Shown here piece after piece: positions 1-10,544 of a stretch of 64,000 nucleotides of DNA. The notes beneath the pieces were generated by a model, which was not told where the DNA came from, did not search any database, and saw nothing but the letters and a program-made list of their open reading frames with translations. This DNA comes from Sabellastarte sp. h YS-2021 (lineage: Eukaryota; Annelida; Polychaeta; Sabellida; Sabellidae): the NCBI GenBank assembly GCA_964017235.1, contig OZ024930.1:27656614-27720613 (forward strand), given 5' to 3'. How positions within the stretch are numbered: the first letter of the stretch is position 1; the number at the start of each line of letters is the position of its first letter. Both the position numbers and the translations under genes were made by a program.

Positions 1-478
1 TTTATTTTTCTTTAATGCATTTGTGTTTGTATGACAGTTAATGTGGTAATCCACCTGAATTCAACTCACAGTATGGAATGCTTGAAGAAATTTCTGATTC
101 TGAGGAGAGAGATTGTAGTATATGTAGTAACTATTACTTGTGATAGAACCTTAACCTGGTGCATAAAATGCATTCTGCTTTGAACTTTTATTAGAAGGAT
201 TATAGCTCTCTCAAAATAACTTTCACAATACAAACAACTTTGATTTCTGTTCAGCTTTATTTTCATGTTAATGTGAAAATGCTGACCCTTCCTGCAGGCT
301 TACTTTTGTCAGTAATGTTTCCGACATGAAATTTTCCAATGTTATAAGTTTCTGTCTAATACTGGCAAAATTATTTCTGTCCATAGTATCTTATTTTTGT
401 TTCTAAAAATGCAAAGTCATTTAAAAAAACACCAATTATTTTTGAAAGCGTTGCAATAAATTTGTCCTAATATACTAA
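1..478. other. AT-rich stretch without a gene
   Basis: Only short chance open frames are present. I see no domain, RNA gene or repeat in it. It is the left flank of the Helitron-like element that starts at 479. Confidence 0.6.
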
Positions 479-1372
479 TTAAGAGTCCCTGAAAGGGCGC
501 TTGTTTGTTTTCGCCTCAGTTTCGCCGCGGCCGCCGCATTATGGTCTCCCTTGAATATCTCGCTTATTATTAGAAGGTTTCAAACCATATTTGGCAGTTA
601 TATACCTTAGGCATGGGAAAATTTTTCTGAATGCTTAAATTTGACCTTTGACCTTTATGAAGGTCACATGATCAAAAACAATTTTTTTGAAGTACAGCCC
701 CCCCAGTCATCGCAGTTCAGGAAAAACTACTTGCTACACAGCCTTATAATTTGACACACCTGTTCATACTATCGAAAACGCCAGCTGATTAGATTTTGGG
801 AGTAATCCCTTGAAAAATGTCTCATTTATGAGTGATTTTCTGACACCTTCCAATCTGAAAGCCTTAAATTTAGGTCAACCCGCCAATTGTCTTCTTAAGT
901 ATTCCATTTAGAGCCATAAAATGTACTGGGAGGTAATAGGAAACCATATGTGGAGAGTCTAAATAGCCGGTCAGTTTTACCCCATGGCCCCCCCTTATGG
1001 GTCAAACTGGGGTCATAAAATAGCTGATTTTGAGTTTTGCCTTATATCTCCTTTATTGTTGCTTTTATACCTTCAGAATGTATTAAGAGGTATTGGGAAA
1101 GCATATGTGGAGAGTCTAAATAGCCGGTCAGTTTTACCCCCTGACCCCCCCCCCCCATGGGCCAAACTGGGGTCATAAATAGCTGCTTTGGAGTTTTTGC
1201 CTTGTATCTCCTTTGTCGTTGCTTTTATAGCTTGAGAATGTATTAAGAGGTATTGGGAAAGCATACGGCGCAGCTTTGTGCATTCTTAGCTTTACAGCAT
1301 GCTTATTAAAACCACAAAGCATTTTAAACTTTCAGGAATGCTTCGCTTTTGTTAGCAAAAGCATTCCTCTAG
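479..1372 (+). mobile_element. Helitron-like (pearl/HINE-type) non-autonomous element, copy A
   Basis: It starts TTAAGAGTCCCTGAAAGGG, an imperfect hairpin close to the 5' end. It ends with a strong hairpin (about 1335-1366, GGAATGC stem) followed directly by CTAG at 1369-1372. The left neighbour base is A and the right one is T, as expected for Helitron insertion between A and T. The same two ends (TTAAG plus hairpin; ATCCTCTAG) bound the element at 15444-17624, so the pair defines a family. There is no coding capacity. The core is a short tandem repeat. Assignment to pearl/HINE-type elements follows from established knowledge of molluscan Helitron relatives; mobilisation in trans is an inference. 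Confidence 0.6.
917..1265. repeat. Tandem repeat core of element A, period about 160 bp
   Basis: The phrases TGGAGAGTCTAAATAGCCGG (near 951 and 1109) and GTATTAAGAGGTATTGGGAA (near 1079 and 1239) recur 158-160 bp apart. This gives two full units and a partial third. Each unit contains a TATATCTCC or GTATCTCC phrase like the cores of the other satellites in the window, and a C-rich run of 7-11 Cs. Confidence 0.8.
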
Positions 1373-1897
1373 TTCATACAAAAGTCTGTCTATAAATGTC
1401 TCCTGTGGAAGATATTTTGTATTGAATACTTCATGATATTGTTGTAGTTTCACAAAATATTTCAATAAGTCTCTGAGTGATCAACCACTGTGTTGTGCAT
1501 GTCACCCATGTACCTGTTTGGCAAAGATATTGTTTGCACTGGGAAAGCCTTTCTGCCAAGCCTGAAATACCTGTCTTCAAGCAGTGAAACAGTGAAGGTA
1601 GATAAGTCTAGTGAAGCTCCGACTTGAACACTTGCAGACAGTTGCAGTCAGATGAAATATAGGCATGTGGAAACTTTTCTTGTGCAGACGGGTAAAAAAG
1701 TTACATTTTCCAATGAATATAAGTACCATATATGGTGAGAATGTAAAAGAGATATTCAAGGGAGACCATAATCTGGCAGCAGTGGCTGGTTATCGTTATG
1801 AGGAAAACCAACCTCTCAAAAATGCCATTTTCAAGGGACGCTTATTCGCTTAATGACAAAAGTAATGACAAAAGTAATATTGTGAATAAATTGGATT
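1373..1897. other. Unassigned spacer
   Basis: There is no convincing gene. Two overlapping 60-residue open frames on opposite strands (1577-1853) have no recognisable domain and I treat them as chance. Confidence 0.5.
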
Positions 1898-2840
1898 AAT
1901 TTTTACCCCACAGCCCTTAAGGGCAGGCGGGTGGATGGGGCGGGCAGGCGGCGGGAAATAGTTTGTCCGGGCTGTATCTCAGAAACCGTGAGGTGTAGGA
2001 AGTTGATACTTGGTAGGGACATTGGTTAGGGGGTGTAGGTGTGCAACGTCATGGTCTGACCTTGATTTGACCTTTGACCTTGCCGTAGTGACCTTGAGTT
2101 TGAAAATCTTGTCCGGGCTATATCTCGGCAACCATAAGGTGTAGGAAGTTGATACTTGGCAGGGATATTAGTTAGTGGTTGTAGGTGTGCGTCATGGTCT
2201 GACCTTGATTTGACGTTTGACCTTGCCATAGTGTCCTTGACCTTTAAAATCGTGTCCGGGCTATATCTCAGAAACCGTAAGGTGTAGGAAGTTGATACTT
2301 GGTAGGGACATTGGTTAGGGGGTGTAGGTGTGCAACATCATGGTCTGACCTTGATTTGACCTTTGACCTTACCGTAGTGACCTTGACCTATAAAATCTTG
2401 TCCGGGCTATATCTCGGAAACTGTAAGGTATAGGAAGTTGACACTTGGTGAGGACATTGGTTGGGGGTAGTAGGTGTGCAACGTCATGGTGTGACCTTGA
2501 TTTGACCTTTGTACTTGCTGTAGTGAACTTGACCTACAATACCTGGTCTGGGCTATATCTTAGAAACCGTAAGAGGTGTAGGAAGTTGATACTTGTTAGG
2601 GACATTGGTTAGGGGGTGTAGGTGTGCTACATCATGTGACCTTGATTTGACCTTTGACCTTGCTGTAATGACCTTGACCTATAAAATCTTGTCCAGGTTA
2701 TATCTCAGAGACTGTAAGATATAGGAATTTTATACTTGGTAGGGACATTGGTTGAGGGTTTTAGGTGTGCCACGTCATGGTGTAACACTGATGGACCTTT
2801 GACCTTGCAGCATTGACCTTTAAAATCTTGTTGCACCTTT
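1898..2840. repeat. Satellite C: six tandem units of about 145 bp
   Basis: Units begin at the phrase GTCCGGGCTATATCTC at 1965, 2111, 2254, 2400, 2546 and 2691. Each carries an AAACCGTAAGGTGTAGGAAG segment and a block rich in TGACC half-sites. A perfect hairpin GCCCTTAAGGGC lies just upstream at 1913-1924, reminiscent of the 5' hairpins of the Helitron-like elements here, so this may be the core of another such element. No clear CTAG-type 3' end was found. The repeat units are seen directly; element membership is inferred. Confidence 0.8.
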
Positions 2841-3489
2841 GGGTCAGTCTGTTGATGCAGATTAAGCACTGTTTAAAGTCATATTAGAATTTATTAAGAA
2901 TTTCCTTTTGCAAGTTCCCATTGTAACAGATGGAATTTCATCAAGTGAGCCACAGGCTTTTCTCCAACACCACACATAAGCATTCATTGAATGTATTGCC
3001 ACTTCTGTATGCATGGGTAATATTCAAAACATCCAAACCATAATTCGGCCATTTTTGGTTTACTGATAAATGCTGTCATTTAATTATTGAATTGTGTTGT
3101 TTTAATACTTCATCTTTATATACATTTCTTTTCCTTAGATATTATTTTCTCTACTTAAGCATTGTTTGGACCTTAATATGACTTACACTGCTATGAAAGT
3201 ATCTTGAACTTTGTACTGTTACACTACTTCTATATCTCATGGTGTTGAAAAATATTTCCCCAGGCTGTGGGGTACGGGCATCTGTGATGCTATTTTATTG
3301 AATAGTCAGTGGTTAATCAAATTGGTTTTTCGTAAAAGACAACTTTAACAGTTTATGTTAGTAAAACATACAAGAAGTTTTAAAATAACTTTTAACATCA
3401 TGAATAAAATAGAACATTGAAATAAGTATACTTTCTTGGCTTCATTTTAGTGCATTGACATTGTTGAGTTAATATTTTGATTTTTTGAA
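2841..3489. other. Unassigned spacer
   Basis: AT-rich and without an open frame worth reporting. I see no repeat or RNA structure. Confidence 0.5.
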
Positions 3490-3816
3490 TCACCCTTCAA
3501 TGTTAATGCTTGATACAACATTGTTATTCAATATAAATGGAAGTTGTTCCCCAATAACAGCAAATAAGTGATGCGCTTCATCTTGTGAGTTTGCAGAATA
3601 ACTGAAGTGTATCCTGAAGAAGTATGAACCCACTCTGGGTTGGAGGAAGTCTATTAGAATAGGTCCAATGTATCCTGCTTGTTGTAAGAGGTGACTGGGC
3701 CAGCCTGTTTGCCATGAGTTGCAATCCATGTCAGTGGAAGAGAGGGTCGTGGCTGTTGAGCCAAGACTTTGTTGTGGCATTGAGGAGGCAATACACAGCT
3801 TTAGCCTCAATTTCAT
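3490..3816 (-). CDS. Unidentified 108-residue open frame
   Basis: This is the longest open frame in a region without recognised elements. The predicted protein is of mixed composition, without signal peptide, membrane segment, zinc motif or repeat. I do not recognise the family. It could be a terminal exon, a transposon fragment or a chance frame. The flanks show no splice or promoter signal that decides the matter. The start shown is simply the first ATG. It lies just upstream of the diverged repeat at 3938 that recurs at 5606. Confidence 0.15.
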   Translation of the reverse strand: MKLRLKLCIASSMPQQSLGSTATTLSSTDMDCNSWQTGWPSHLLQQAGYIGPILIDFLQPRVGSYFFRIHFSYSANSQDEAHHLFAVIGEQLPFILNNNVVSSINIEG

Positions 3817-3937
3817 TTAGTGTTGGTTTGTTCATTGTGATGGTTAAAAGGTTGTTTTGCTACTGCTGGTGTTTGCTTTGCGCTTTTGTTTGGAGTATCT
3901 AGAAGGCAGCTGATTAACAGGCTAATCAAGGTTCACT

Positions 3938-4015
3938 TTTTTGTGTTCTTCGAGTATATTGCAGATGTATCTCTGCTAACTGTGTGTACGCTTAGCTCCA
4001 CATGATATCCCCTTG
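3938..4015. repeat. Diverged dispersed repeat, copy 1 (copy 2 at 5606-5693)
   Basis: Both copies read TTTTTGTGTTCTT, then GAGTATATTGC, GTATCTCTG and GCTTAGCTC, and end near GATCCCCTT or GATATCCCCTT. They differ at roughly one position in five plus small indels. They flank the L2-like LINE insertion. Confidence 0.6.
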
Positions 4016-4027
4016 TGTGGCTCAGAG

Positions 4028-4049
4028 TAATAATAATAATAATAATAGT
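4028..4049. repeat. (AAT)n microsatellite
   Basis: About seven AAT/TAA units; it is the 3' tail of the minus-strand LINE. Confidence 0.9.
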
Positions 4050-4162
4050 AGGATTTATATAGCGCAAAATTGATGCAAATCCTCTAATGCGCTTAAGTCC
4101 AAGAAGGGAGAGTCCAGGGACAGGCATGGGTCGACATCTAAAAAGCGCCCGCCAGGGTACAA

Positions 4163-4774
4163 CTAAGGTGGGTGGTATGCCAGCCTAAACAAGTGAGTCT
4201 TTAGCTGGCTTCTGAAACGATTTATAGTTTGCTCAGATCTGACAGTTTGTGGCAGCTTGTTCCATTCAGCTGGTGGAGCTACTGCAAAGCCTCTCCTGCC
4301 TATGTGCTTCTTAGGGCGGGTTGAGGAGACAGATAGCCTGTTGCCGCGAGTGAGACTGCTCGATCTTATTAAAGCTGAGAGATATGGGGGCTGTGAAAGA
4401 TTGATAGCCTTGAATACCAGGATATTATACTTAAAAAGGATACGATATTGAATTGGAAGCCAGTGGAGTTTTTTTAAAAAGGGTGTAAGATGACTCATTT
4501 TGTCAAGTCTGAAGATTATGCGGCAAAGAGCATTCTGGACTCTCTGTAGTTTAGCTATGTTGGACTTGCTTACCCCATACAGTAAAGAGTTACAGTTGTC
4601 CAGACGACTACTGACCATAGCATTTGCCAAAAGTATTACAGTTTCGTCACTAAGGAATTTGCAAATTCGTCGCAAATCACGAAGATGATAGTAACATGCT
4701 CGGCGAACCTTGGCAACATGATTGTCAAAAGAGTTGTCTGAGTCAAAGGTAACACCCAGATTCTTTACTTCCAT
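4163..4774 (-). pseudogene. L2-like reverse transcriptase, C-terminal (thumb) domain
   Basis: A 203-residue open frame with the sequence signature of the L2/CR1 RT C-terminus: VKNLGVTFDSDNSFDNHV, a run of basic residues, LANAMVSSRLDNCNSLLYG, then LKKLHWLPIQYRILFK and EWNKLPQTVR near the end. It ends in a normal stop followed by a short 3' UTR and the AAT tail, so this end of the element is complete. It overlaps the upstream RT frame by 10 bases after an internal deletion of about 35 codons. Related copies lie at 23815-24582, 25190-26070 and 43211-43908. Confidence 0.85.
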
Positions 4775-5121
4775 CGGTTTAGTTTTAGCTTAACACCAAC
4801 CATCCACTCCTGTACTGACTTGAGACACTCGGTCAGCTCTTCCATGCTAGAATCAAAGTTCCTGGAGTCAACTGCTAAGTAGATCTGGGTGTCATCAGCA
4901 TATAGGTGATGAGCAACGTTGAATTTAGAAATAACTTGACTGAGGGGACTAGTGTAAAGGGTAAAAAGGAGAGGACCCAATACAGAGCCTTGGGGGACTC
5001 CGAAAGGGAGAATTACTGACTCAGAGAAACTATCACCTATTTTAATTTTTTGTTTTCGGTTGGAAAGGTACGATTTGATCCACAACAAGGCAGTACCATC
5101 TAGACCAAACCAATCATGCAA
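4765..5121 (-). pseudogene. L2-like reverse transcriptase, palm region (fragment)
   Basis: This is the middle of a LINE reverse transcriptase, which copies element RNA by target-primed reverse transcription. It starts around the W-FGLDGTALLWIKSYLSNR segment. It then carries the [14 protein letters not shown] box and the catalytic YADD box (HLYADDTQIYL) about residue 77. It runs off the conserved path at its C-terminal end, where about 35 residues normally found between YADD and the NLGV segment are missing. The next frame, 4163-4774, picks up after that gap. The 5' part of the element (endonuclease, RT fingers) is absent, the usual result of incomplete reverse transcription. Confidence 0.8.
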
Positions 5122-5124
5122 TCA

Positions 5125-5215
5125 TGAGTAATGAAATATCGCTACATTGTCTACATGCATGATATATCCCCTTGTGTGGCTCAGAGTAATGAAATATCAC
5201 TACTTTGTCTACATG
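5125..5215. repeat. Local direct duplication beside the L2-like LINE
   Basis: GAGTAATGAAATATC followed by CTAC and TTGTCTACATGCATG occurs at 5125 and again at 5185, with two substitutions. Between them lies CCCCTTGTGTGGCTCAGAG, which also sits on the other side of the LINE at about 4010. Confidence 0.7.
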
Positions 5216-6113
5216 CATGTGTGCATTTGTCACATTTTTTAATCAAGGTTTATACCAGTTCCCAGACCTGCAACCACAACTCAGCCCAAGTACCAGTTGC
5301 CCTAACAAAAAAAAGGGGGAAAGGGTAGGATGGGAAGCTCTCAACTGTGTCCTCGTGGCCTGACAAAGTCAAAGTGGCAGAAGGACAATGTACCTGCATG
5401 GACAGTGACCTGGTGGCAAATCAGAAAGGGCATTACATAAAGTTAATTGACCTAGATATGAAATAAATGATAACATATAAATTCTGTCAAGGTGGGACCC
5501 AAGGAATAAACTCCTGGAGACCCCAACGTCCCGTCATAAAATCTCATGTTATTGCCTATTTAGTTGTATCTGCGGGTTGGGGTTCTTGCCCGCAGAGGCT
5601 AGCCAATTTTTGTGTTCTTTGAGTATATTGCTAACGTATCTCTGATATCAGTGTGCAGGGCTTAGCTCTACACTATTGTGAGATCCCCTTTTTGGGCTCG
5701 AAGGGTGGTTTGAGAGCATTTGCAATGAATAAAAACTACAACATTATGACTTCCCAAAATTTCCACATGGCTGATAGGAAAAGGATTAAAACTTCGCCTG
5801 AATTCATAATTACGATCTCAGATTCTGCACACAGTAGTACATGGCCATGATTCCTACTAGTAAAAGATAATGAGAGACCTTTGTTAAAACTGTCACCATT
5901 ATTGAGGCCATTATTGCTGTACTTGGGTCTAATTCCTTTAATATCAAGAAATTAAGGAATGCAGACATCTTGATTGAAGTAGACAAAGAAACTTAAAGCC
6001 GCAAACTATTGAAAACAACTAAATTGAGCTAAGTGTGTCAGAAGTAGATGGGAGAGTCACTGGTGGCTGCTCCTTTATTCTCTACATAAAACTATAACTG
6101 TATGTAATGTATA
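5216..6113. other. Unassigned spacer with a hairpin
   Basis: No gene. A stem CTGCGGG/CCCGCAG with a 12-base loop lies at 5570-5595. The second copy of the diverged repeat is at 5606-5693. Confidence 0.5.
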
Positions 6114-7378
6114 TGTTGGAGCCCAACTTCGGAGTCAGCCCATCTTAAGATGGGCTATAGCCCAACTTAAGATCCTAAGTTGGGTGGTCTGAGCCCATCT
6201 TAAGATGGGCTAGAGCAGATTAGCCCAACTTAAGATAAGTAAACTCAGGAATGATTTTAAAACTAAAATTTAATATTAACCAGCTATTTTAATATTAATT
6301 TATTATGTCACACTCCACTGGTTGTTTTAATCATGAAATTGAATATAACTATGCTAGTTTATTTAAATACTTATATTTCAATTATACAGTATATATTTGT
6401 GAAATATTATTTAAAATTTGTTGTGCTTATCTCATCTGAAGATTTGGTAACAGATATTAGCCCCCTTATAATTTGCACACAGAGTTTTTATTCTGAAATT
6501 TAAATATTATTTGCTTATTTTTCTACTTAAATGTTACTTCTTTTCTTTACCTCATTATGCAGTGATAGTATTAATGTTAATTCTCTTATTGTTTCAAGAC
6601 ACTGCCTCAGTTAATCTGACAATTGGTGGGTCATTAGGTCATAAGTTGTCTATTGTTCAGCTATTGCTTTCAACTTGATTTGTTTCACTTGTGGGGAGTG
6701 ATTAGGCAAGTGGATTAGATTGTGATATATATATTGTTTCAACATTCATTTTCAGTTGGTTTGTTTGACTATGTGTGTGAATTGGTAACTCCCTCATAGG
6801 TTTGATAGAATTAAGCCTCAATATATTTAGAAATTACTTGGATGTTGATTTGTTTCACTTTATGATTTGGGGTATTCCCTATTGTGTACTTCACCCACCC
6901 CAAGGAAACAAATCAACATCAATAGAATGTTGAAACAATAGGCACAAATCCAATTAAGAAATCATTGCAATGAAAGACAATGAAATCGACATCAAAGGAA
7001 TATTTCAATGCTTTCAAGGCTCAGGAAACACTATTCATTTTAGTTTTTGCAATTAAATACTTTTTGTTGAGTTTAGATAAGCTGAACATATTTATATAAA
7101 ATAAAAAAGAAGTACAAATTATTTCTGTAGAAGGGTCAGTTAAGTTTATCAAATGTTAATGTAATCTTTTTCATGAACAAATAATTTACTTGCAAATAGT
7201 TTATATTATATTCAAAATAAAAATCATTCTTGAATTTTATTATCTTAAATTGGGCTGATATGCTCTAGCCCATCTTAAGATGGGCTAACCCATCTTAAAA
7301 TAGGCTACCCAACTTAGGATCCTAAGTTGGGCTATAGCCCATCTTAAGATGGGCTGACTCCTAAGTTGGGCTCCAACA
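6114..7378. mobile_element. Fold-back / long-TIR DNA element
   Basis: The ends are inverted repeats of about 120 bp: TGTTGGAGCCCAACTT at 6114 and its complement ending at 7378, flanked by TA on both sides (possible TA target-site duplication). Inside each arm lie further perfect palindromes, such as AGCCCATCTTAAGATGGGCT at 6137-6156 and a 24-base palindrome centred on GGATCC at 7308-7331. Inverted similarity continues towards the middle: ATTGTTTCAACATTC near 6737 is matched by GAATGTTGAAACAAT near 6926. The element could therefore fold almost end to end. It has no coding capacity. Family unknown. Confidence 0.8.
6137..6156. repeat. Perfect 20-bp palindrome in the left arm
   Basis: AGCCCATCTTAAGATGGGCT equals its own reverse complement; variants recur three more times within the two arms. 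Confidence 0.95.
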
Positions 7379-7429
7379 TACATATTCCACCATGTTTTAA
7401 TGTTGCACAAAGTGATCTTGAACATCAAG

Positions 7430-7960
7430 TTACCTGCACATTTTTTATTATTTATTGGTGATTGCAATGCACATAGTGATCTATGGGGTTGTTCCTCATC
7501 CAGTAGTTTTGGTAATAAGGTTGAACATCTTGAACATCGACTTAATGATAAGTCACCTACCTACTTTCATCCTGCATCTGGTTCATTCACCTCAATAGAT
7601 TTGTCTTTATGTTCTGCATCTGTTTTTCTTGGTTTTGCATTGCAGGTCCATTCAGATCAGTGTGGTAGTGACCATTTTCCTATTAATGTCAATATAGTTA
7701 AGAGTATGTCTAAGGATATCAATAGGCATAGTTATACTGATATAACAGAAACGTTTCCTGTATTTTTAGATAAATTAAATGATATAGCAATAAAATGTGT
7801 GCCAAAGTCAACTGGACAGTCAACTGGTAGCTATAAACCTTGGTTTAACAGTGAATGCAAAAAAGCTGTTAAAGCTCGTCAAAATGCAATGGATAAATGC
7901 CATACAAATTTTACATTAGATAACATAAATGAATATAAAAACTCGAGCCAATGCTCATAA
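7430..7960 (+). pseudogene. LINE apurinic-type endonuclease, C-terminal part
   Basis: An endonuclease of this kind nicks target DNA for target-primed reverse transcription. The frame carries the FIGDCNAHSDLWG segment near residue 18 and the catalytic SDHFPI box near residue 89. It continues into the linker with YKPWFNSECKKAVKARQNA. The N-terminal half of the endonuclease is absent. The frame stops near 7960, and the linker and RT resume in other frames from about 8034. Confidence 0.75.
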
Positions 7961-8033
7961 AGGAATTAAAAAAAAATAAAAGGAAATCATGGCATGAATA
8001 TGTATCAAAACTAAATGTAAAGACACCAGCAAA

Positions 8034-9360
8034 ATGATTAGGAAAATAAGTGGTAAACAAAGTAACACCACAATATACCATTTGGAAAATAGTGATGGGA
8101 CAAAAATTACAGAAAGAGTAGATATAGCATATAGATTGGCTCAAGAAATTAGCAAGAATTCCAGCAGCAACAGTTACTCTACAAAGTTTCAAAATTATCA
8201 AGAGAAAGCTAAAAAAGAACACCTGGATTTTGACACTGACAAATCTGAAAGCTACAATGTACACTTTACCATTAGAGAACTATGTGTTTCTCTGAAAAAG
8301 TCTTATGACATAGCCACTGGTGCAGGTGAAATTCATTATCGACTGCTTACTTAAACATCTACCAAGAGACTCAGTTATGGTATTGCTTGATATATTTAAT
8401 GATGTATGGGCTTTAAGTGACATTCCTGAATCTTGGAAAGAGGCCATTGTTATACCTATTCCTAAAGCAGGCAAAGACTAGACCCGCCCAATTGTCGTCT
8501 CATATCGCTGATGAGCTTTTTATAAAAAACCATGGAAAGAATGATTAATACTAGATTAGTTTGCTTCCTTGAGAAACATAATATTTTAACAAATATCAAA
8601 GTGGTTTTAGAAGAGGTTGAACTACAACAGACCAAGTTAATAAGACTTGATTCTTTTATTCGAGATTTCTTTTTAAAAGGCAACCATATAGCCTGTATTT
8701 TTTATTTAGAAAAAGCCTATGGAAACCTGATGTTATTAGAGATCTGCGTAAAATGCCCATGTTTATTCAGAATTTTTTAACAGAGTTTTCAGAGTTCATT
8801 TAGGGTATGTCTATTTTTATATACATGAGCAAGAAATGGGTGTCCATCAGGGCAGTATACTGTCTGTTACTTTATTTTAAAGATTAATAGTATTGCTGGT
8901 GTAACTCCATCTAGGTTTGAAAAGTTTCTTTTTGTTGATGATTTTTTTTATTAGTTCAGATCTGGCTTCAAAAGTGAGGCAACTTCATTTGTGTCTCAAC
9001 AAAGTTGAAAAATGGGCTGATGAAAATGATTTTAAGTTTTCTAAAAGCAAAATTGTTTGTATGCATTTCTGATTTAAAACAAAACATTCAGGCCCAACAC
9101 TAACAATATAAAATTCACAAATTCCTGTTGTGTCACACCCTTGGTATTATCTTTGACAACAAACCTAATTTTAAAGCACACATTGATTACGTTCATCAGA
9201 AATGTGAGAAAGTCATGAACTTTCTCAAAGTAGTTTCAGAAATAGGTTGGGAGCAGATATAAGTGTTTTGCTAAGATTTTATTTTTCATTTGTTTATTCC
9301 AGAATGGAATATGGTTGTGCTTTTTAGTTCTGCTCGTAAGTCATATCTTCAGAAATTAGA
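8034..9360 (+). pseudogene. I/Nimb reverse transcriptase, frameshifted
   Basis: Pieces of one RT are spread over several frames. 8034-8354 carries the pre-RT linker. 8532-8780 carries RLVCFLEKHNILTN and the degenerate motif A region FYLEKAYG. Near 8870-9060 are a GSI box and DDFFI, the altered Y/F-x-DD catalytic motif. After 9120 follow LGIIFDNKPNFKAH and YSRMEYGC of the thumb. Several frameshifts and stops make it non-functional. The last portion (from 9211) is included in the tandem duplication. Confidence 0.75.
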
Positions 9361-10544
9361 ACCTGTTCAAATCAGGACTTGAGAATATGCTTGGGATCCT
9401 TCAGGACTTCTGCAATTCAAAGCTTGTATGTAGAGGTCAATGAACCTCTTTTATATCTAAGGTTTGATAAGTTATGTGTTCAATATGCTTTGAAATTGAG
9501 AAGTAATCCTGATGATCCAGTTTATGATGTTTTTAATCCCCAGTTTTATGACCTTTATGGTAGGAAGCTTTCTGCAAGATCTTTTGGGCATTGTGTAGAG
9601 GAAGATTTATCTGTTATCCGTCCTCAGCTGGAACTAATTCAGTCTGTCATTGCCAGAAGACCTACCGAGGACTATCTGGAAACCTCACATATACTTGCAT
9701 CTCACACATCAAAAGAAACATCTTGGTGACGATTGTTTTTTTCAAAGTCTATTTGCTCAGTTAAAAAGTTATTATCTTCACCATAGGGTTATACATACTT
9801 CGAAGGCACAAAATAGGGTTGCTGCAGCTGCTATATCTGACGGCCTCAGTGCCCAGGTCAGACTTACTGGCAATGCTAGTATATTCACAGCTGAATTACT
9901 GGCACTAAAACTAGCTTTCAATATTGTGAAAAATTGAGATGGCGATCATTTTATCATATTCACTGATTCATTTTCTAGTCTACAAGCTCTTGATAGAAAC
10001 AACTCTGATCATCCTTTTATTCAGGATATTTTAAAGCATTTTAATGATTGTTGGTGAAAGTTGTTTTAGCTTGGGTTTCTAGTCACATAGTCATAAATTG
10101 CAATGAAAAGCCAGACCTTGCCAAACAAGCTTTGAATTTTAATATTTTGTACTTGAAAATCCTCTATACAGACTGGAAAATAAAATGTAGTGTTTTTAAA
10201 CAAAAATGGTATGCCCAATGGAATGTGTTTCCTGATAAACTTTTTCAAATAAACACTACAGTTGGAGATATTTATGTTTAGACGGGTTTATCTCTCAGGG
10301 AGGAAATAGTTATTACTCGAACCTGTATAGGACACAACCTATTTTACACACAGTTATCTGTTAAGAAAGGCCTTGGTGCATTCCATGTCATTGTCCCAAT
10401 ACAGTGAAACATATATTATTAGACTGTGTTGACATAAGGGACAGTAGAACAAAATATTATAGAGGTATATATACAATGATAAAGTTATTTTATGAAAATA
10501 TTTCTAATATTATAAAGTATTTAAAATAATGTGGCCTGTTTAAA
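9211..10544 (+). repeat. 1.33-kb direct repeat, copy 1 (LINE 3' end)
   Basis: It starts AGTCATGAACTTTCTCAAAG and recurs at offset 1334 with only a few per cent difference. It contains the RT thumb and the RNase H coding region. Confidence 0.95.
9379..10281 (+). pseudogene. LINE RNase H region, copy 1
   Basis: Frames at 9379-9729, 9650-9937 and 10048-10281 together cover the RT thumb end, a linker and an RNase H fold that would degrade the RNA strand of the hybrid. The RNase H part shows NRVAAAAISDGL, then FTAELLALKLAFNIV (the catalytic Glu strand), then IIFTDSFSSLQAL (a catalytic Asp) after a stop. LAWVSSHIVINCNEKPD is a decayed version of the final strand that normally reads WVPSHxGIxGNExAD. 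There are at least two stops and one frameshift. Confidence 0.75.

Larger units (their letters stand above)
4027..5124 (-). mobile_element. 5'-truncated L2/CR1-like LINE with AAT microsatellite tail
   Basis: A minus-strand LINE whose 3' end is the (AAT)n tract at 4028-4049, the simple-repeat tail typical of L2-like elements. Its 3' UTR contains GCGCTATATAAATCC. The body encodes the second half of a reverse transcriptase in two overlapping frames (next entries), starting just before the RT palm. The phrase GAGTAAT occurs on both sides of the element (4026 and 5125), a possible short target-site duplication, but the right flank is complicated by a local duplication. Confidence 0.75.

Noticed and set aside
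1577-1853. Two overlapping 60-residue frames on opposite strands
   Set aside because: Mutually exclusive and without domain or conserved neighbour.
1913-1924. GCCCTTAAGGGC hairpin as a terminator
   Set aside because: Eukaryotic context and position at the head of satellite C make an element-terminal hairpin more likely.
7285-7467. 60-residue minus-strand frame over the fold-back element end
   Set aside because: It crosses the palindromic arm and the LINE start; it is a by-product of both.
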